From Hippasteria phrygiana (lineage: Eukaryota; Echinodermata; Asteroidea; Valvatida; Goniasteridae): DNA of 64,000 nucleotides. Both the position numbers and the translations under genes were made by a program. Below are positions 31,501-46,700 of this stretch, one piece after another. The stretch covers positions 124,001 through 188,000 of the forward strand of contig JAZGUH010000928.1 in the NCBI GenBank assembly GCA_037893225.1, read 5' to 3'. Positions within the stretch are counted from its first letter, which is position 1. Every line of letters starts with the position of its first letter. The notes beneath the pieces are model-generated. The model saw nothing but the letters and a program-made list of their open reading frames with translations. It was not told the origin of the DNA and did not search any database.

Positions 31501-31664
31501 AAAAATTAAATAATCTGGTATCATGAATATTTAATATTTAGCAGACTGATAGACCATTTCAGTGGGCATTGGGATAACAATGAATATTCATCTTGACATC
31601 TCTGCTGATGACCAGCACAAGCGGATGCGCTCAGCCGCTCACAGGCAATTTCTACCATGAATAT
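28595..31664 (-). other. region downstream of the NAV stop codon, including probable 3' UTR
   Basis: Non-coding and AT-rich. The first 340 bases after the NAV stop contain repeated ATGAATATTCAT palindromes (see separate entry). Several minus-strand AATAAA hexamers occur further down, but I cannot tell which is used. A G run lies at 30333-30355. Confidence 0.4.
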
Positions 31665-31668
31665 TCAT
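31328..31668. repeat. cluster of ATGAATATTCAT palindromes
   Basis: Near-exact 12-base palindromes occur at about 31328, 31437 (partial), 31471, 31522 (partial), 31580 and 31656. The last overlaps the NAV stop codon, so they span the start of the 3' UTR. Confidence 0.75.
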
Positions 31669-31799
31669 ACAGTGATCTCCATGGTCTTGTGGATGTCTTC
31701 GGTGGACATGCCCACGCTGTCGATGCTGTTGGTGTCGCTGTCGCAGCTCTGGGCGCCAGACAGGTTGGCAGCCTCCTGCAGCCTCATCAGCATGTTGAG
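31665..31799 (-). CDS. NAV: NAV last coding exon
   Basis: Acceptor TTTCCAG. Begins LNMLMRLQEAANLSG and ends at a TGA after MEITV. The LQEAAN motif is conserved at navigator C termini. Confidence 0.9.
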   Translation of the reverse strand, partial: LNMLMRLQEAANLSGAQSCDSDTNSIDSVGMSTEDIHKTMEITV

Positions 31800-34700
31800 C
31801 TGGAAATAGGAGAAATGACAAGAGAATTCCAAGAGTTACACATATTGCCTTTCAATTAACGGTGCAGATGGCAGGGACACAAGCTTCACACAATGGATGT
31901 TTCTGAGGTTGTATCAGCAACTTGCCAAAGAAATGATTGGCGAATCACAATTAAACAAAATTCACACAAGGTCATCACAAAACAAAACAAAAAAAACACT
32001 AGCAAATGCATATTTGGACCTTGTTAAAGTGTTCAAATGTTATTGACATAGAGACACAGTAGTGGTGTTGAGTTGCTACAGACTACACAAATAACGGTGC
32101 TTTTTTGCCGTCATCTACTCACAGTGACATACATCTAAACGTCTCATAGGGGGGAGAATAAACCTAGCTATTTGCTAGCGAAACTGTTTTTTCTGACTTA
32201 CGAAGCAATGGACCATAACATTTCTTTTACTGACTAAAACTCAAGAGAAGGGTACAGCCTGAAGAATGGAATTCTCTCACAAAATGAAACTTTACAGCAA
32301 AGGAAAAACCCACAAATTTGAACTAAACTAATTTCCACAGTGCAACCTCCGTATTATGTTAACACTCCTTGAGACTAGTTTTAGGGAGGACAAATGACAC
32401 AGATATGCTTAATCTACTACATTTAAAGATGATGTGAATTGCTGAGAGAAGTCTGCCTCATTTTTTTGTTTTATTTAGATTGCGTATTGTAAAATATAAC
32501 GGCCAATTATTTCTGCCATTAAAAAACAAAAAAGTTACCTTTGAGAGTAGTTTTATCAAGTCCCCTCTAGCCCGCTGGTGCCATTTGTCTATTAATGAAA
32601 TGGATGAAATTCCTTTTGTGTCTAGCACTAGGAACAAAAGAGGAGTTCGTACTATGATGTCAGAATTGTTTGCTGCCCGCAGTGACGACTTTTAGACAAA
32701 TGGCACCAGCGGGCTATGCTTTGATAGAGGGGACTTGATAAAAATAGCTCTCAAAAGTCACTTTATTGCTATTTCATGGCAGAAAAAAATTGGCTGTTTT
32801 ATTTTAATACAATACAGAATCTACATCAAACAAAAAATGCCGCAAACTCCTCTCAGTAATCGACATCATCTATGTTGCATACAAAATACAATGTATGCCA
32901 AACTGTTACAAACAAACCATGCTGCGGGACATTTATACAGTTATACGAGCGACCAGAAAAGTGGACAAACAATGCCATGCACAGTAAACGTGCTTCATTT
33001 ATGAAACTAAATTTCATAGCAGTACATTCACTACATATACAATCTACAAAGAACCCAAAAGAAGAAAGCTTATCGCGATGGCCGTCTCACTTGTTTCAGA
33101 TTCTACACTGATATATGCCGTTACACACAACTACATGTCAAACACTATCAGACAAAAGAATTAGTGGTGGGATATAAATCTAGATTTTTTTACATTCAGT
33201 TTGAATTCCACTAGTCGTCCCAATTTTGGAAACCAGATATTCAAAAACAACCTTAAAAATGTCTTCAAGGCTATAAAGAAAACAATTGTAACATCCTCCA
33301 ATCTGCTCCATGGTCTCTGATTGTAACTCCATTCACTCACTAGTGGTGGTCTTGGTATATGAATAGCCTGCCCATCCATTTTATTTTTACATTGCAGTTC
33401 CGGAGCGTCTTTTGTAAAGGTTCAATGGTCACTGAATTCTGCAAACTATATCCAGTCATTGGGAGGGCTTTTCATGCAGCACCTAGCTCACTCTTCACGT
33501 TTTGTTGGCATGACTATGAGCTACATTTATACATGTAGATGGGAACTTCTGGTGAAATCAGATAACCGTTATTCAATTTGAATAAAAATTTAAATAACTT
33601 GATTTTAAAATCTCTGATTTCTCCCACCACTAAAAAGAATCCTACATGTCTAAGACATGGGCACCACAAGGCAGCTATTCATCTAAAATCATCAACTAGC
33701 CACTCAGATCATAATCTCGGCAAGGCTAGTCATTTTCTAAACACTTTTAAGCAAGACAGAGAAGGCCTGGTGCTTTACGAGGAGAAAAATGACATTGCTA
33801 CCATTGCTTTATCTAACGAGTATTACGTTTGGTTTGGCATGACATCATAATCTCTTCACTAAAAGATTCAGTGAGTTGCCTTATTCTACATTTTTATTAT
33901 AGTGAGCTACGACCAAAAAAGAATAATACAAATACAACGAATTACAATAATGAAACATTCTGAAAAATACAGCTTGACAAGAGAAAAAAAACATCTAACA
34001 GCAATCTTATTAGTCAAAGTTATTAGTCAGGCTAAATGAAGAAGCACAATTGTGAAAAAAAACCACTACTCACTCGTCTAGTTTTTAAAAAGGCAGTGTT
34101 TGCGTATTACAAACTAACAAACCTAAATGTGCACGAATTTGATGACATGCATGCACAAAACAAGAAAAAGCTCATTCGGTGCCGGAACCTACCTACGAGG
34201 TTAAATAGTCGGGCTCGCGCAACTGCGCGGGCTGGAGTAGCCCGAGGCTTCTTGCAAATGCATGAGCATGCTCAGCTGTCGGTTGCCATGGAGAGAGGAA
34301 GGTCAAAGGTTAGAACTGGTGGTCAGTGTGCATGTTATGTGTAACAGGATTAATGTGCATTGGGCTGTGAACTGGAGCAGAAACGGATGTTAAATGATTA
34401 CAAGGAATGGATCACATCAAAGGTTTATCATTTCACCATCAGGAGGTCAGCTCTTGACATGTGACTTGAGTCGTACAGGAAACTAGTGTCCGCCAAAATG
34501 TTCCCATGTTTGTATTCTTCTGAATCCCGAGCAGAATCATGACAAGAAAACAGCTAGAACCCCCAGAATGTATTCAAATGATTTTCCACCACCACATGAA
34601 TAAAACACACCGAGCCGCGTTACAGAAGAATTTACAATAATTACGATGATGTATCATCTGATTGTCAGACCTGAAGTCAAATCTGGCCATAAGATAAATA

Positions 34701-37700
34701 GGAAGTCACGGTGAACTGCATTATGACACTGATGAGTGCATTTGTATCTGGAGTCACATAAGGCACACATTTTGTACATTTCTGGTGATTAATTTAGTTA
34801 TATCACAGTCTAGGGCTGTGCATCCAAACCGGGTACCCAAGTACCCGACCACTAATGCCAGGAACCGGTTCCAGATTGTGGAATCAATTACCACTAACTG
34901 AAATAACATATTACTTAGTAATTCCTCAGACAATAAAAAAGAAAAGTTTTTGAATGCCATTTGTGGGGAATTATTAAAATGAAAACCAGGGTACATAAAA
35001 AACCAAAATAGATGAACATTTATAATGCTTGGAAAAATGCAATTTACACCGTAAAGCTATAGAGCTCACTGTACACACTTGCATCTTGTTGCATTGATGC
35101 ACTGATGTGGTGGCATTAACGTGCGGACCTTTATGAACAATATGAACAGCAATTTCCGAGATTTAATTTTTGGGATTGGCTTTCTTTAACGGGTGCTCGT
35201 GCATTTTTCAATCGGGTACCCAATTCCTGTACTACCCATAAATACACACCCCTATCACAGTCCCCCAAACATATTACTTTGATAACAACCAGTACTACCT
35301 GTTAATACTACTCAGTCTTTATATCTTCCTGGCATATGACACAGCCTACAATATATTTGTATTTTTGTCCGAAAAACATAATTTTTTTGAACTTTTGATG
35401 CAAAAAATTAAAAAGAAACTTACTAGAGGGTCACCTTCCGCATCGCTCTGACCGGACTGCTGACCTTTCAACCCAGTGTGCATGGTGTAGCCGTCAAATC
35501 CGACATCTTCAGGCCGTAACCGTAGCAACGAGGGCCAATCCTGGCTGCTGGTTGGTTGCCAGGGGTAACTGTCAATCACCCATTCAGCTGGGTCTTCCCA
35601 GGCGGCTTTGCGACCATAAAGCTGATTGAGATAAAAACAATAGTGGGTATGACTGGCTTGACTAGTTTTTAAACAATAATTTTGGTCAACAAAGGGATAC
35701 AAAAAAACTATCCCAAGTTTGTAATGCACTGAACATTTAACAGTTAAACGTAGTAGTATACACCATTTGCTTTTGCTGTTATTTTTATAAATTAATGGAT
35801 TAATGTATTAAACATTGACCAATTTAAAGTTTTGTGTGCATAGATGTTGGAAAAAAAGAAAAAAATATGTTCTAGTAGTCTGGTTCCCTGACCATACCTT
35901 AGACAAAACAGAGCAATTTATAGATATCAGGAAATTATCAGGTCGGGGAACTACACTACTTCCAATGATTGTCGTCCAACAATCGTTGGAAAACGGTATC
36001 AATTTCAACTTTTCTTCAAAACGACAGCACACCAGGTGCCATGATTGCACAGGATGCTTGAGACTGCTATTTGCTTACAGTCTAGTACAGTATTTTGTAT
36101 TAATTCAGTAGTTTTGTTTTTTGATGTTTGCAAATGGTGTATACTACCTTTACCCTGCAGGCCACAATTTCACAGAGTTGTTTAGCGCAAAATAGGAAAA
36201 CAAAAAAGAAATCGCAAAATTCCACTTTATAGAAAAAATGCAAAGTTATTGCTCATAAAATTCTAATGCTGAACAAGATGGCCAATAACCTGTTGCAATA
36301 TGCGTCGCATTCAATGTTATATTAGATTAGATTCACCTTTAGACTTGATTTATTGTCCACGTTCAATGAAAAAACAGACATTTGGCCTCCGCTAAGCGGA
36401 ACTTTTCTTTGCTAATCTGTTTATTACAGATCCATGAATACGGCCCAAGATCCCACATGCAATGAGTACATATCCACAACCCAGGAGTCCTAAGTATTGA
36501 GAGATCCCTGGTGTGTGACTGGTAACCAACAAGTGAAATGAAATCTTCAAGTGGCGAGTGATCAAGAAAATCCATTTCTCACACAAATTAAGCACTGTCA
36601 ACAGAGATATTTCTATCAATTTACAACTGTTACAGCTAAACCTGTATAATGTGGCCACCCAAGCAACTCACAAAAGTGGAGTCAGTTGGGTATGTGTACA
36701 GGTTCTGTATATACTTCCGAGGACAAGAGGAGAAAGGAGATACAAAGAAACCTTTCAGTCCTCGCAAGTCAAGTCTTTTGTTGAAATCGGTCCTCGCAAG
36801 TAGAAGTACATGCTTAGTCTATGGGGTTGGGTTATAGTAAAGGAACAATAGGAAACACAAAGCATTGTCTTTGGAAGTATTGGGAGAGTACGACTGTGTG
36901 TAATTTATACTTTGTTGGGACCATCAGCAGCTGGCCTCCGTTTGTTAAGTTATCCATAGCAGCAAGTCTGACTGGGGTATGCACGGCATCCTCACTATGC
37001 ATTCAACTAACCTGTAGTCCTTCCCTGACAGCCTCCAGCAGGTAGGGCACGATGGAGTAGTTCCAGAGATCGGTGAACCACACCTGGGACCCAGCCAGGT
37101 CCACAGGGCAGGACAGGAAGAGACGGGGCCCGATGGTCACATCCGAGGAGCTGTGAGACTCCAGGAACTTGTTGAGATGCTGCCAGACCTTGGGGATCCA
37201 GTCTATGATCTTGTTCAGGTCGTTGTTGCGGGTGTTCTCCCGGATCTCCGTCTCCACCAGCTTGCGGCGCAGGAAGCGGCCCAGGAAGCCCTTGACGGGC
37301 TCCATGTGGTTGGCACACAGGACCCATCTATATTCCCCAAACAGAAAAGAAAAAGGTGCTCTTTCACCTCTTGAATATGGATGACGGCCATAGCCACAGT
37401 TTGAAAAAGACCACCTGGCCGGTTGTCATTTATACACGCATTCCTGCACATACTCAATCCATTCATTTGTAACTGTATTGTTCTTGAATGGGAGTGTAAT
37501 GAATAGATGGAGCTGTTTCAAACAAAGCTTTCATTCACATGAAGGGGGGGGGGGGGGGGGCTCCAGGTACTATGAACAGGACCACTATATTCAGTATGGT
37601 GTCTATTATTTGTATTCATGCTTGGCTGCATAGCCTGTTCTTGGCGTACCAGCCCCCCATCAATAACAGCCAGACACAAGGGGTTAAAAAGTGCTTAAAA

Positions 37701-40700
37701 CAAGGCAAATAAATTGGATCTTTTGTTTACTCTTTTGGTTTGTAAAGATCTGACTTTTGAGAAAGAACGAAGAAATGGACAGAAGCAGGATTTGGACCTT
37801 CAACCTCGAGCAGACCGTTTTGCTACTCAACACACTGAGCCATCTTGCCATATACTGGTGGTCTCTGAATTTGTCAATATCATTTTTTTTTGGGGGGGGG
37901 GGTTAAGTTAGAAGTCATAAACCCATAATAACCTATACAGCCAGGTGTCACGCCCTATTTGTGCAATACAATACAACCTGGCAAGTGGCATTGCGGGAAT
38001 TACTCAAGGATGTACCACACTTTTATCTTACCTTGCTCATTTCTTTTAATAATCAGATGTTTCACTAATATGAACATTCCTGTAAAATATTTTCAAGGAT
38101 TATCTGGTCCCAATAACAATCTTTAAAAAATTTCCGAGCGAGTTTCATCGTTAGACTGCGAGACGTAAGGCAAAATGGTATTATCTAGTGAAAACAACAA
38201 TTTTGAGCACCATTGTGTGGAAAGATTTCGGAGAAACGACTTGAAGACCAAGACTAAAAACACCATAACATTTTTGTTTAATGAAACCATAGATTCTTTA
38301 GAAATCTCTAAATACTGTAGCTTGCAAGCTTACAAAAGCCCACGTAGGGATGATGAAGACATGATTGTCTTGGAGATGGGAGGGAAAAACCCAAACAGTT
38401 TTTGTGCAACCAATATCCTCTACTTTTGGTTAAATAAGCTTCAAGAACACCACAAATTCCACTTAACAGGTGAGCATTTTTAGGGACTGACCTGAAGTTA
38501 TGGTGCAGTTGAAGGTTAGTGGAGGAACAAGTGGCCTGGTTCATGGTGCCGATGATGAACGGACACTTATGGTACTTGTAACTAAGGAAACCGTTGAAGA
38601 TGTCGCCAAGGGCACCGACATGATGGAGGTTGTCCAAGATGATGACAGAGGGAAGATCCATTGAGCTGTGGGCACAAACAAATAAAGTTATTAGATGTGC
38701 AAAACTTCACTCAATGGTTTTACTTTGGAAAATGTGCAAAAAGGAACTATTTAAGTTTAGGTCTATGTTGAAACTATTTAATAAGGCTACGTTCAGGCAC
38801 CGTTTTAAATTCCCTTAAAACACTAGTTGAACTCGATTTGGTTTAAAGTTTTAGCTAAAACAGTGTCTGAACGGTTTAAAAGTTGCACCGAATCGGTTTT
38901 ATCTCGCTGCTAAAACGGTGATTTAAAACACCTCGGAGTGAGGGTTTAGCTAAAACCAGAACAGTTTTATCTTTTAAAACGATGTCTGAACGGTTTTAGC
39001 TAAAACGCTTCCTGTTTTAGCCAGCACAGTCGACCCGGTGTTACGTTACCCCTGCTGTGGCACGCCTTTTGTTGTGTAAACAATCGTGGTTGCACGTCAG
39101 TGCATGTCCTACACACAGCACGCACGCGCTAGCGTGGTCCATCAGTCGCCATCTTTGCTAAATACAGTGTGAAGCCTTCACGTCCATCTTTCTGCTCTTG
39201 CCCTTGCATTTAGTTCATTGTTCCAAATTTTTTTAAGCAGCTGTTTTTTTCAAAACTGTTCACCAATGCATCATGGCCACTAGACTGAGTATCAGACGTT
39301 GCATGCATTGCATTGCATATCAACGTCTGATATATGCGGACATGCTAATTTATGCGACCCCGCGCACCAGCCAATCGGAGAGGACTTTGCAAACTTGTGA
39401 CGTCATTTCGATCAGAAATGTGGACGAAGGTACTGGTTGGTTGTCAGCTGACCCAGTTTCTCTGTATTCATCACGGCGCGTATGTAGCATGCGATGGCAG
39501 TTATAAAATAATTCAAATGCCGCCGCGCGTGTCGCGTGCTCCCCCAGCACGCGCACGCAGTACGCAGTACTATACTACGCACAGTACAACTGCAACATGA
39601 TTCCGTGCGCGTGCAGAAATGTTTACATTTCTCAAAGATATGCATATCATGGGCGCGTTACGTGTCCGGGTAGCAACGCGCGCCTTGATCAGCGGTTTCT
39701 CGAAGGTCCAAAAAACGAGCAGTCTGATTGGTCAAAATCTAGAGGTCATGAGGCGGTTGTCTTGCATAATTGATCGCCAGATCTGCACACATATTATAGA
39801 CGCTCGTCGCATTGCACGAGCGGCTATTCCATAGACTACATGGCCACTGCTTCGACTTCATAATTATTCAAACAAGAAACTCTCGTGACAGCGCAATGTT
39901 GACAGTATTAAATGCATGTAATGGTGGTGCGCGCAATCCTAGCGATGAATGCAATGGAGATCAATGGTTATGAAGCACGTACGCCGGCAACCAGTTGAAA
40001 GCTGTGCAAGCACAATATACATGATGCATCCCATATACACACAATTTTATGATGTACACACGAACTAGCGCGCTTTGTGTAAATGAGTGGAAGTTTCTAT
40101 GTGACCCCAGAATGGAGATAAACCACTTTGAGTTAAACTCGCTATACTTAAAATGGTGTCAGTACCAAAAAACGCTCGGTACATTTTAATTTTACGACCG
40201 GCCAACCGTGCTGAATGATCGTTTTAACTTTTTACCATTTTAACTAAAACGATGTCTGAACGTAGCCTAAGGTGAACATTTCACGCACTTGTAATACAAG
40301 TTGTCTAGTAAACAAAGATAGCTTATTCACAATCAAACAAATTGCAATACAAGTTTATCTTGTGTCCAAAATAGCTTATTCACAATCACACAAATAATGT
40401 TATTGGAAAGAGTACCTGCAGTAAAAAAAATATTGTGATCCCCACAAAAAAACAACAACAACAACATACTCCAGACAAATACAAATAGCAAATCTATAGT
40501 GAAAGTAAACTCTAAAGTTCGAGAGATTGAATTTTTCCAGTTTCTGTGACTCACTTTGTCTCACACTGGTCCGCCACATTGGTGAGATACTGCTTCAGTT
40601 CTTTACTGGATTTGTGGTCCACATTAAAGAGGGCTATCGTTTCCTCTGATGGCTCCTTGCCGCTCCTGAACAGGTGTTTCAAAGAAAAATTGTTAATTTC

Positions 40701-43700
40701 AGGTAAATTTAGTATACAAATTGACAAAGTAATGCATGCACTATGCAAACTAAAACATTACATTTCCCTGTGCTTTTTTTTTTGGCTGGACACAATTTAG
40801 CTTTGGTTATTTAAAATTCATTGAAAATAATATAGACTATTTGTGAAAATGAATTAATCAAATTTACTTGAGCGGGCTTCGTTCCATGCACATCAAAATT
40901 TAGATTACACAGAAAATGCCCCTTTTTTAACATTGGTAAATCAAATAACATATTTTGGAAAATTTCTCAAAATTTCCAAACGTTTTCCAGAAACAGGATC
41001 TCAAAAATTGGTTTATTTCCATAAAACAGGGGTGAGATTTGAGGAAAATGAAACATCCACAAAACATTCGGGGGCATTTGATTTGAATTAATCAGAATTG
41101 AACAAAAGACTGTTTCAGATTGCAGAATGATTAAAAACAATTTTAGGACCTAAAAGTCTTCTGGAAATCTTACCCCTGATAACATGATTTTTATTCCTAC
41201 CCCTAAATATGTAGTCCAAAACCACACCTGAAAGCCACTAAAACTACGTATATATCTTGCAAGAGATAACAAAGCAAGTCGACTTCAATAATGAAATTCC
41301 AACTATAGTGGAACGCCGCAATAACGAACATCGCGGGATCCACAGATTTTGTTCGCTGTAGCAATCGTTCGGTACAGTGATTTTCAGCCACCAGTCCGCC
41401 AACATGGCGCCGTTCTTTTAAATAGCACCCTCTTACATCGTATTTGAAGTGCGCCCTCTTTTGATTGTAATTGAACATGTGCCGGCCATTGAATCATGTT
41501 CATTTCTAAGCTTACCGAATTCTGAAGGAACAGTTGGCTTTCCCTTCTATTCCTTGGGGAAATAATTGCCACCTGTCACTTTTCAACATAAAGCTGCGGC
41601 CGTTTGGGAATTACAAACAGCCCAAATACCCAGTACATTTGTTTAATTCGTTGCCTTTTTTTTCGTTTGCCAATGTTCGGTAAGTTTTGTACAAAAAATT
41701 GGGGAGCCAAGGATGGTGTTCGGTATAGCCGAATGTTCAGTATAGCAGTGTTCGTTATAGCGGCGTTCCACTATACTGGCTATGTGAAACAGTTGTGACA
41801 AACTAAATCTACACTGCCTGCGACTAAGGGTTTGGGTCTCTTACCTCTGGACGATGTGGTCCGCCAGCCTCTGTGCCAGGAATGTCTTCCCGGTCCCACT
41901 GGGCCCACAGAGAATGATCCTGCGATGCTCAAGGAGCAGTGAGATGTACCGCTGGAGGATGGGCTTGGGAATCAGGGTCTCAAAGACCAGCCGACCACAG
42001 CCGTTCTGCTGCACACCTGCGACAATGATTGATGTTCACAAGGATCATCAACAACAGCTCGAGTCAAAATGTCCAAAACCACTAATCAAAAACATTATGT
42101 GCCGTCCACTTCTGCTCAAATCCAAACCTCCCAAAGGGGATAAATTCAACATGCCTGGCATTTTATGACAGCAACTCTTTCACCAAATCTTTCAGCATCA
42201 CATCCAACGCAGTTTGCCTCCAATTTCATGGAGTTACTAAGCACAGAATTTTGCTTAGAAGAAAAAAACCGGGTTACCAGCCAAGACTGCATGGTGACGA
42301 TACTGCTTGTGACTGGTCCTCACCTAAATTTTGCTAAGCAAAAATTGGGAAGCGAAATTTGGGAAGCGAAATTTGGTACTTGAGCCAGGGCTCTATTTCA
42401 TAAAAGTTAGGAATATTCCAATTTTGGAATTAGGAATGGAACAATAATTTTTCCAGAGTCCTTTTTGTTCTTGTTTTTTTCTTAAATAGAAATCGCCAAT
42501 TACAAGGCTAAAAGCCACTCTAGGTAAAGGTTAGCCCCACTAGTGTGGCTGGCGGATTTTGACATCGGGCTGATCCTTAGCCACACGTCCTACCCATATG
42601 TTTGTGTGGTGAGAACTTCAAAAATTCGTGCGGTGGGGTAGCGCTATCTGGACCGCATTTTTAACGGTCTGGCTGTGTTCTCTATCTTCTTAACTATTCC
42701 AAACTGCTAACGGGTCATCTTACTCACCATTTTCCGAAATATTGGACATTAAACTGGGACTCCAACTGGTGTCAGCCATTATAAAATGACGTCACTGGGT
42801 TTGAAACAGCTTGCCGACGGCTGTTTGATGAGAGCACAGCTAGCTTATCACGATTTCAGTGGAACATCTTGCGCGAATTTCGTGATAAGCTGTGATCTCA
42901 TCGAACAGCCGTCGGCAACGAACCCAGTGACGTCATATACTTGGGTCATGTGGTCATGTCAAAATGGCTACCACCGGTTGAAATCGTTTGCACGCAAGAC
43001 TATGGAGCCAAAGTTTAATTTCTAATATTTCGAAAAATGTTGAGTAAGATGACTAGCCGTTAGCAATTTGGAATAGTTAAGAAGACAGAGAACACAGCCA
43101 GACCGTTAAAAACGCTGTCCAGATAGCGCTGCCCCACCGCACAAATTTTTGAAGTTCTCACCACACGAACATATGGGTAGGACGTGTGGCTAAGGATCAG
43201 CCCGATGTCAAAATCCGCCAACCACACTAGTGGGGCTAGGTAAAGGGCTGCAACAGAATTAGTGGGGTTGGCCATATTTTAGGTTGCCAGCCCCACCACC
43301 CTTACAGTTTTCCTGTGTCCAGATCTAAAATAGAGGAAAAATCTTCAATAGATACCAAAGAAATGATCCCAGTTTTCAGACCTATAGACCCAGGGGTAAC
43401 TTCCACCATTGGGGGGACCAACTCGCATCACCCAAAAGTATGGCTCTGAAAGGGTTCAGAGCAGGTGCGGTATTAGGACAAGGTGTCTACATACAGGAAC
43501 TTACCTTTGACGTGTATCTGGATGGACGTATTATCACCCACTAGATATCCACAGGGCAAGAGTTCTGGTGGATCAGAGTCCTTTGTTCTACAGATTTCCC
43601 CGACGACGTAACTATGTACACTTTCTGCACTCAGTCCTATGTTCGTTACTGGATCTATTCTTAATACATACTCCTACAAAGGGAGAAATTATACAAACAA

Positions 43701-46700
43701 AAGTTGTTAATCAGTGTCAGTATAATACTCGTTTATTAAAACAGTTTTACAATAATGAACTTAAAATTAGTTTTAAAAATAACAAAATTATAAAACAAAC
43801 GTAAATAAAATGTTCATGTTTAAAATAAGAATATTTTACACCATAATAAAAAAAAAAATCACACAAAATGACACTAAAGCATCTGGCAAGTAGTTATCGC
43901 AGCAAGAAAATGACAGATGGCCGACAGAATAGGTTATATTTTCGGATAAAAAGCACAACATCAAGTGTCTATAAGTATAAATGGCAGGTACACAAAGAGC
44001 ACCCTTAACCTTTCCATTAGTGAATTATTGATATTCATTACTACGTTTCAGAGTCCTGTTTATTTATTAAACAAAAATTACCACATTCAATTCCATAGGG
44101 TTGTCTAAAGAGGCATGGTTAACTCGCAAATGGCAGTAGCTCAGTTCCAGATGTTCACCTGCCTTTTCTCTTTTGACATCGTCTCCTAAACTACATCCGA
44201 TTAGGTTTGTCTGTATTGAGATGGGTTGTGTTGGGTTGGGTTGAGTGTGTAAATACCGGCAATCATGGACTAGGGACAAAGGGGTTAGGGCATAGACAAA
44301 GGGTCCACGATTGACCGAACGCCCACGATTAAAATTCGTGTACAAAACATATGGGAGGGCTTCCGAAAAAGTTGAAGTACAAACAAACGGGGCCAATAGG
44401 GAGTCCTTGATTGCCGGTATTTACACACTTGTGTGTGTTTGAGTTTGTTTTTGCATTCAATAGGGGACCTTTAACAATAGAGGACAATAGGATCCCCGAT
44501 TGAGAAAGGTCCCGTTTGAAAATCGTGCACAAAACCAATGAGGGCCCTTGCCAAAAAGTATGAACAATAGGACAATAGAGGAATTTCACATTAGCCCCTT
44601 CTGCGCACTTCCGGGTTGAAAGCGAGAATGTCAGTGGCAAACAAAACAACGCTTATCAGCACATTCATTCATGCATGAATTAATCAGGCCATAAAAGAAA
44701 GCGCAGGCGCACGATCAGCATAAAGTTGTTTACTGTGACATTGAGATCCTCGTTTTCAAACGCGGAAGTGCGCAGATCGGCGCTAAACTCGTCGTTGTGG
44801 GATTCCTCTATAGGAGGTCCCCAATTGCAGGCGTTTACACACTTGGGTGTGTGTGTTGGGTTGTACGCGTATAGGTATGGTTTTGGGGTAGGTATAACAA
44901 AGGGCAACAATGGGGACAATGCTACCCCACGAGGGTGTCTTTAGAAATCGACCTACCCCAGAGAGTTAACGCTATGGCTTTTCAGATTTCAATGGCGACA
45001 AAGGGAGAATAAAAGAATGGAAGTAAAGTCCACAATAGAGGTACCCCGTATCTATACGTATGTGAGGATTTGTGAGTTTGTATAGCTATTCAAACCGTGG
45101 ACCTTTAACAAAGAGGACAATAGGGTCCACGATTGAGTCAAGGTCCACGATTGAAAATCGTGTACAAAACATACGGGAGGCCTTCCGAAAAAAGTTAAAG
45201 TATAAACAAAAGAGCGACAATGGGAGGTCCGCGATTGCCGGTATTTACACACTTGGGTGTGTTGGGTTGTGTTGGGATGGGGTGGAGTTTGGTTGAGTTG
45301 GTATTGATTTCATTGGGTTGAGTCCGTGGTCCGTAGTTTCTAGTACAAACCTTGAATATTCTCTTGACGACACTATCTAACGTATCCCAGTTTGTCTTAC
45401 TGCTGATGCCTATAGTACCGATGAAAACTTCCTGTTGCTTGGATGTGGCATTCTGTGTGTCAAAACAAACAAACTAATTATTACATTCAGGAATTTCATA
45501 TTCAAAGTAAATTACTTGTAACAAATTTTCATATATTTTGTTACATAGTGAAAAGCATTAAAGAGCATTGACGAGATAAATTTGCAGTGCCAAACTATCT
45601 TACATTATACTCCAGAAAAAAAACACAAAAAAAAACATCAACATCAACAACATGGAAACAGAATTACCTCGGATTGTTTGACTGCTTCGGGCAGACTGTG
45701 GACAGCGACGGTCACGATGATACGTTGACTGTTGTTGGTCATGCCGGAGTTGTCATCCAATAAAATATCTGGAGTAACGAATGGGATACAATTAGTCTAC
45801 AAAGAACAGAAAACTAGAAACACAATAACAACTAAGATAAATTTTTTTTATCGATGGGGGCCAAGTGATTCATGGGAACGGATCCAGGATTTAGAATAGA
45901 GAGGGCACAGAGACTAGGGTATGCTGTCATACCTGTTTTAGGACCCCTTTAAGAGGTGCAGGGGTAAAGCCGCCCTGGAAGACCAGTGAACTGGCCCCAA
46001 AGGGGAGGCCGGGGGACACATACTCTAAACCTAGATTGGATTACGGTTAAAGGCTTTCAAATTAAAACAATTTGTACATTTGCATCTACAATGCTAAATA
46101 CCTCTCACTGACCAAGAATATAATTTGGTTTTCCGGTGATTCTGGAGCAATTAGTGGACATGGAAATTAAAGAGAAGCGTCTACTTTACAAATATTCACA
46201 GAACAGCCATTGAGTAAAAAATTAACAACAAATTGAATCATGAAAAGCATTATAGAAAAGACGGGACAAGTATCTGAAATAAATTGATTCATTGCGCTAC
46301 ACATCCGTCATTTTTGTCAGAATTTTGTCGGACCATAGTCGCGGCCGTGATTGGTCAATGCATCAATGGCCGGTGCTTAATGGAGCCGTCTATTGTGTTG
46401 AAAACAAGATGTACAGTGGAAATATCCTCTGACTGACCTAGACTGCCGTGGTCCGAGTTCATACTCAGTCGGTGCCTGTCCAGTGAATCGCGGCTGAGCC
46501 GTTTGGATGATCCTAGGGAGTTGAGCGAGGCTTGTGAGGAGCTTGCATCCAGCGAGCGCTTGGCCACCACCTGGCGTTGCAGTCTGTCGTTCTCCTGCTT
46601 GAGCGTGCTCATCTCATTCTGTGCAAACCAAATCAAAAAGCAACATGATAGCGACCCAAAGACAATGAAGCATTTCAGTCCTGCATTTTGGAGCCGTTTT

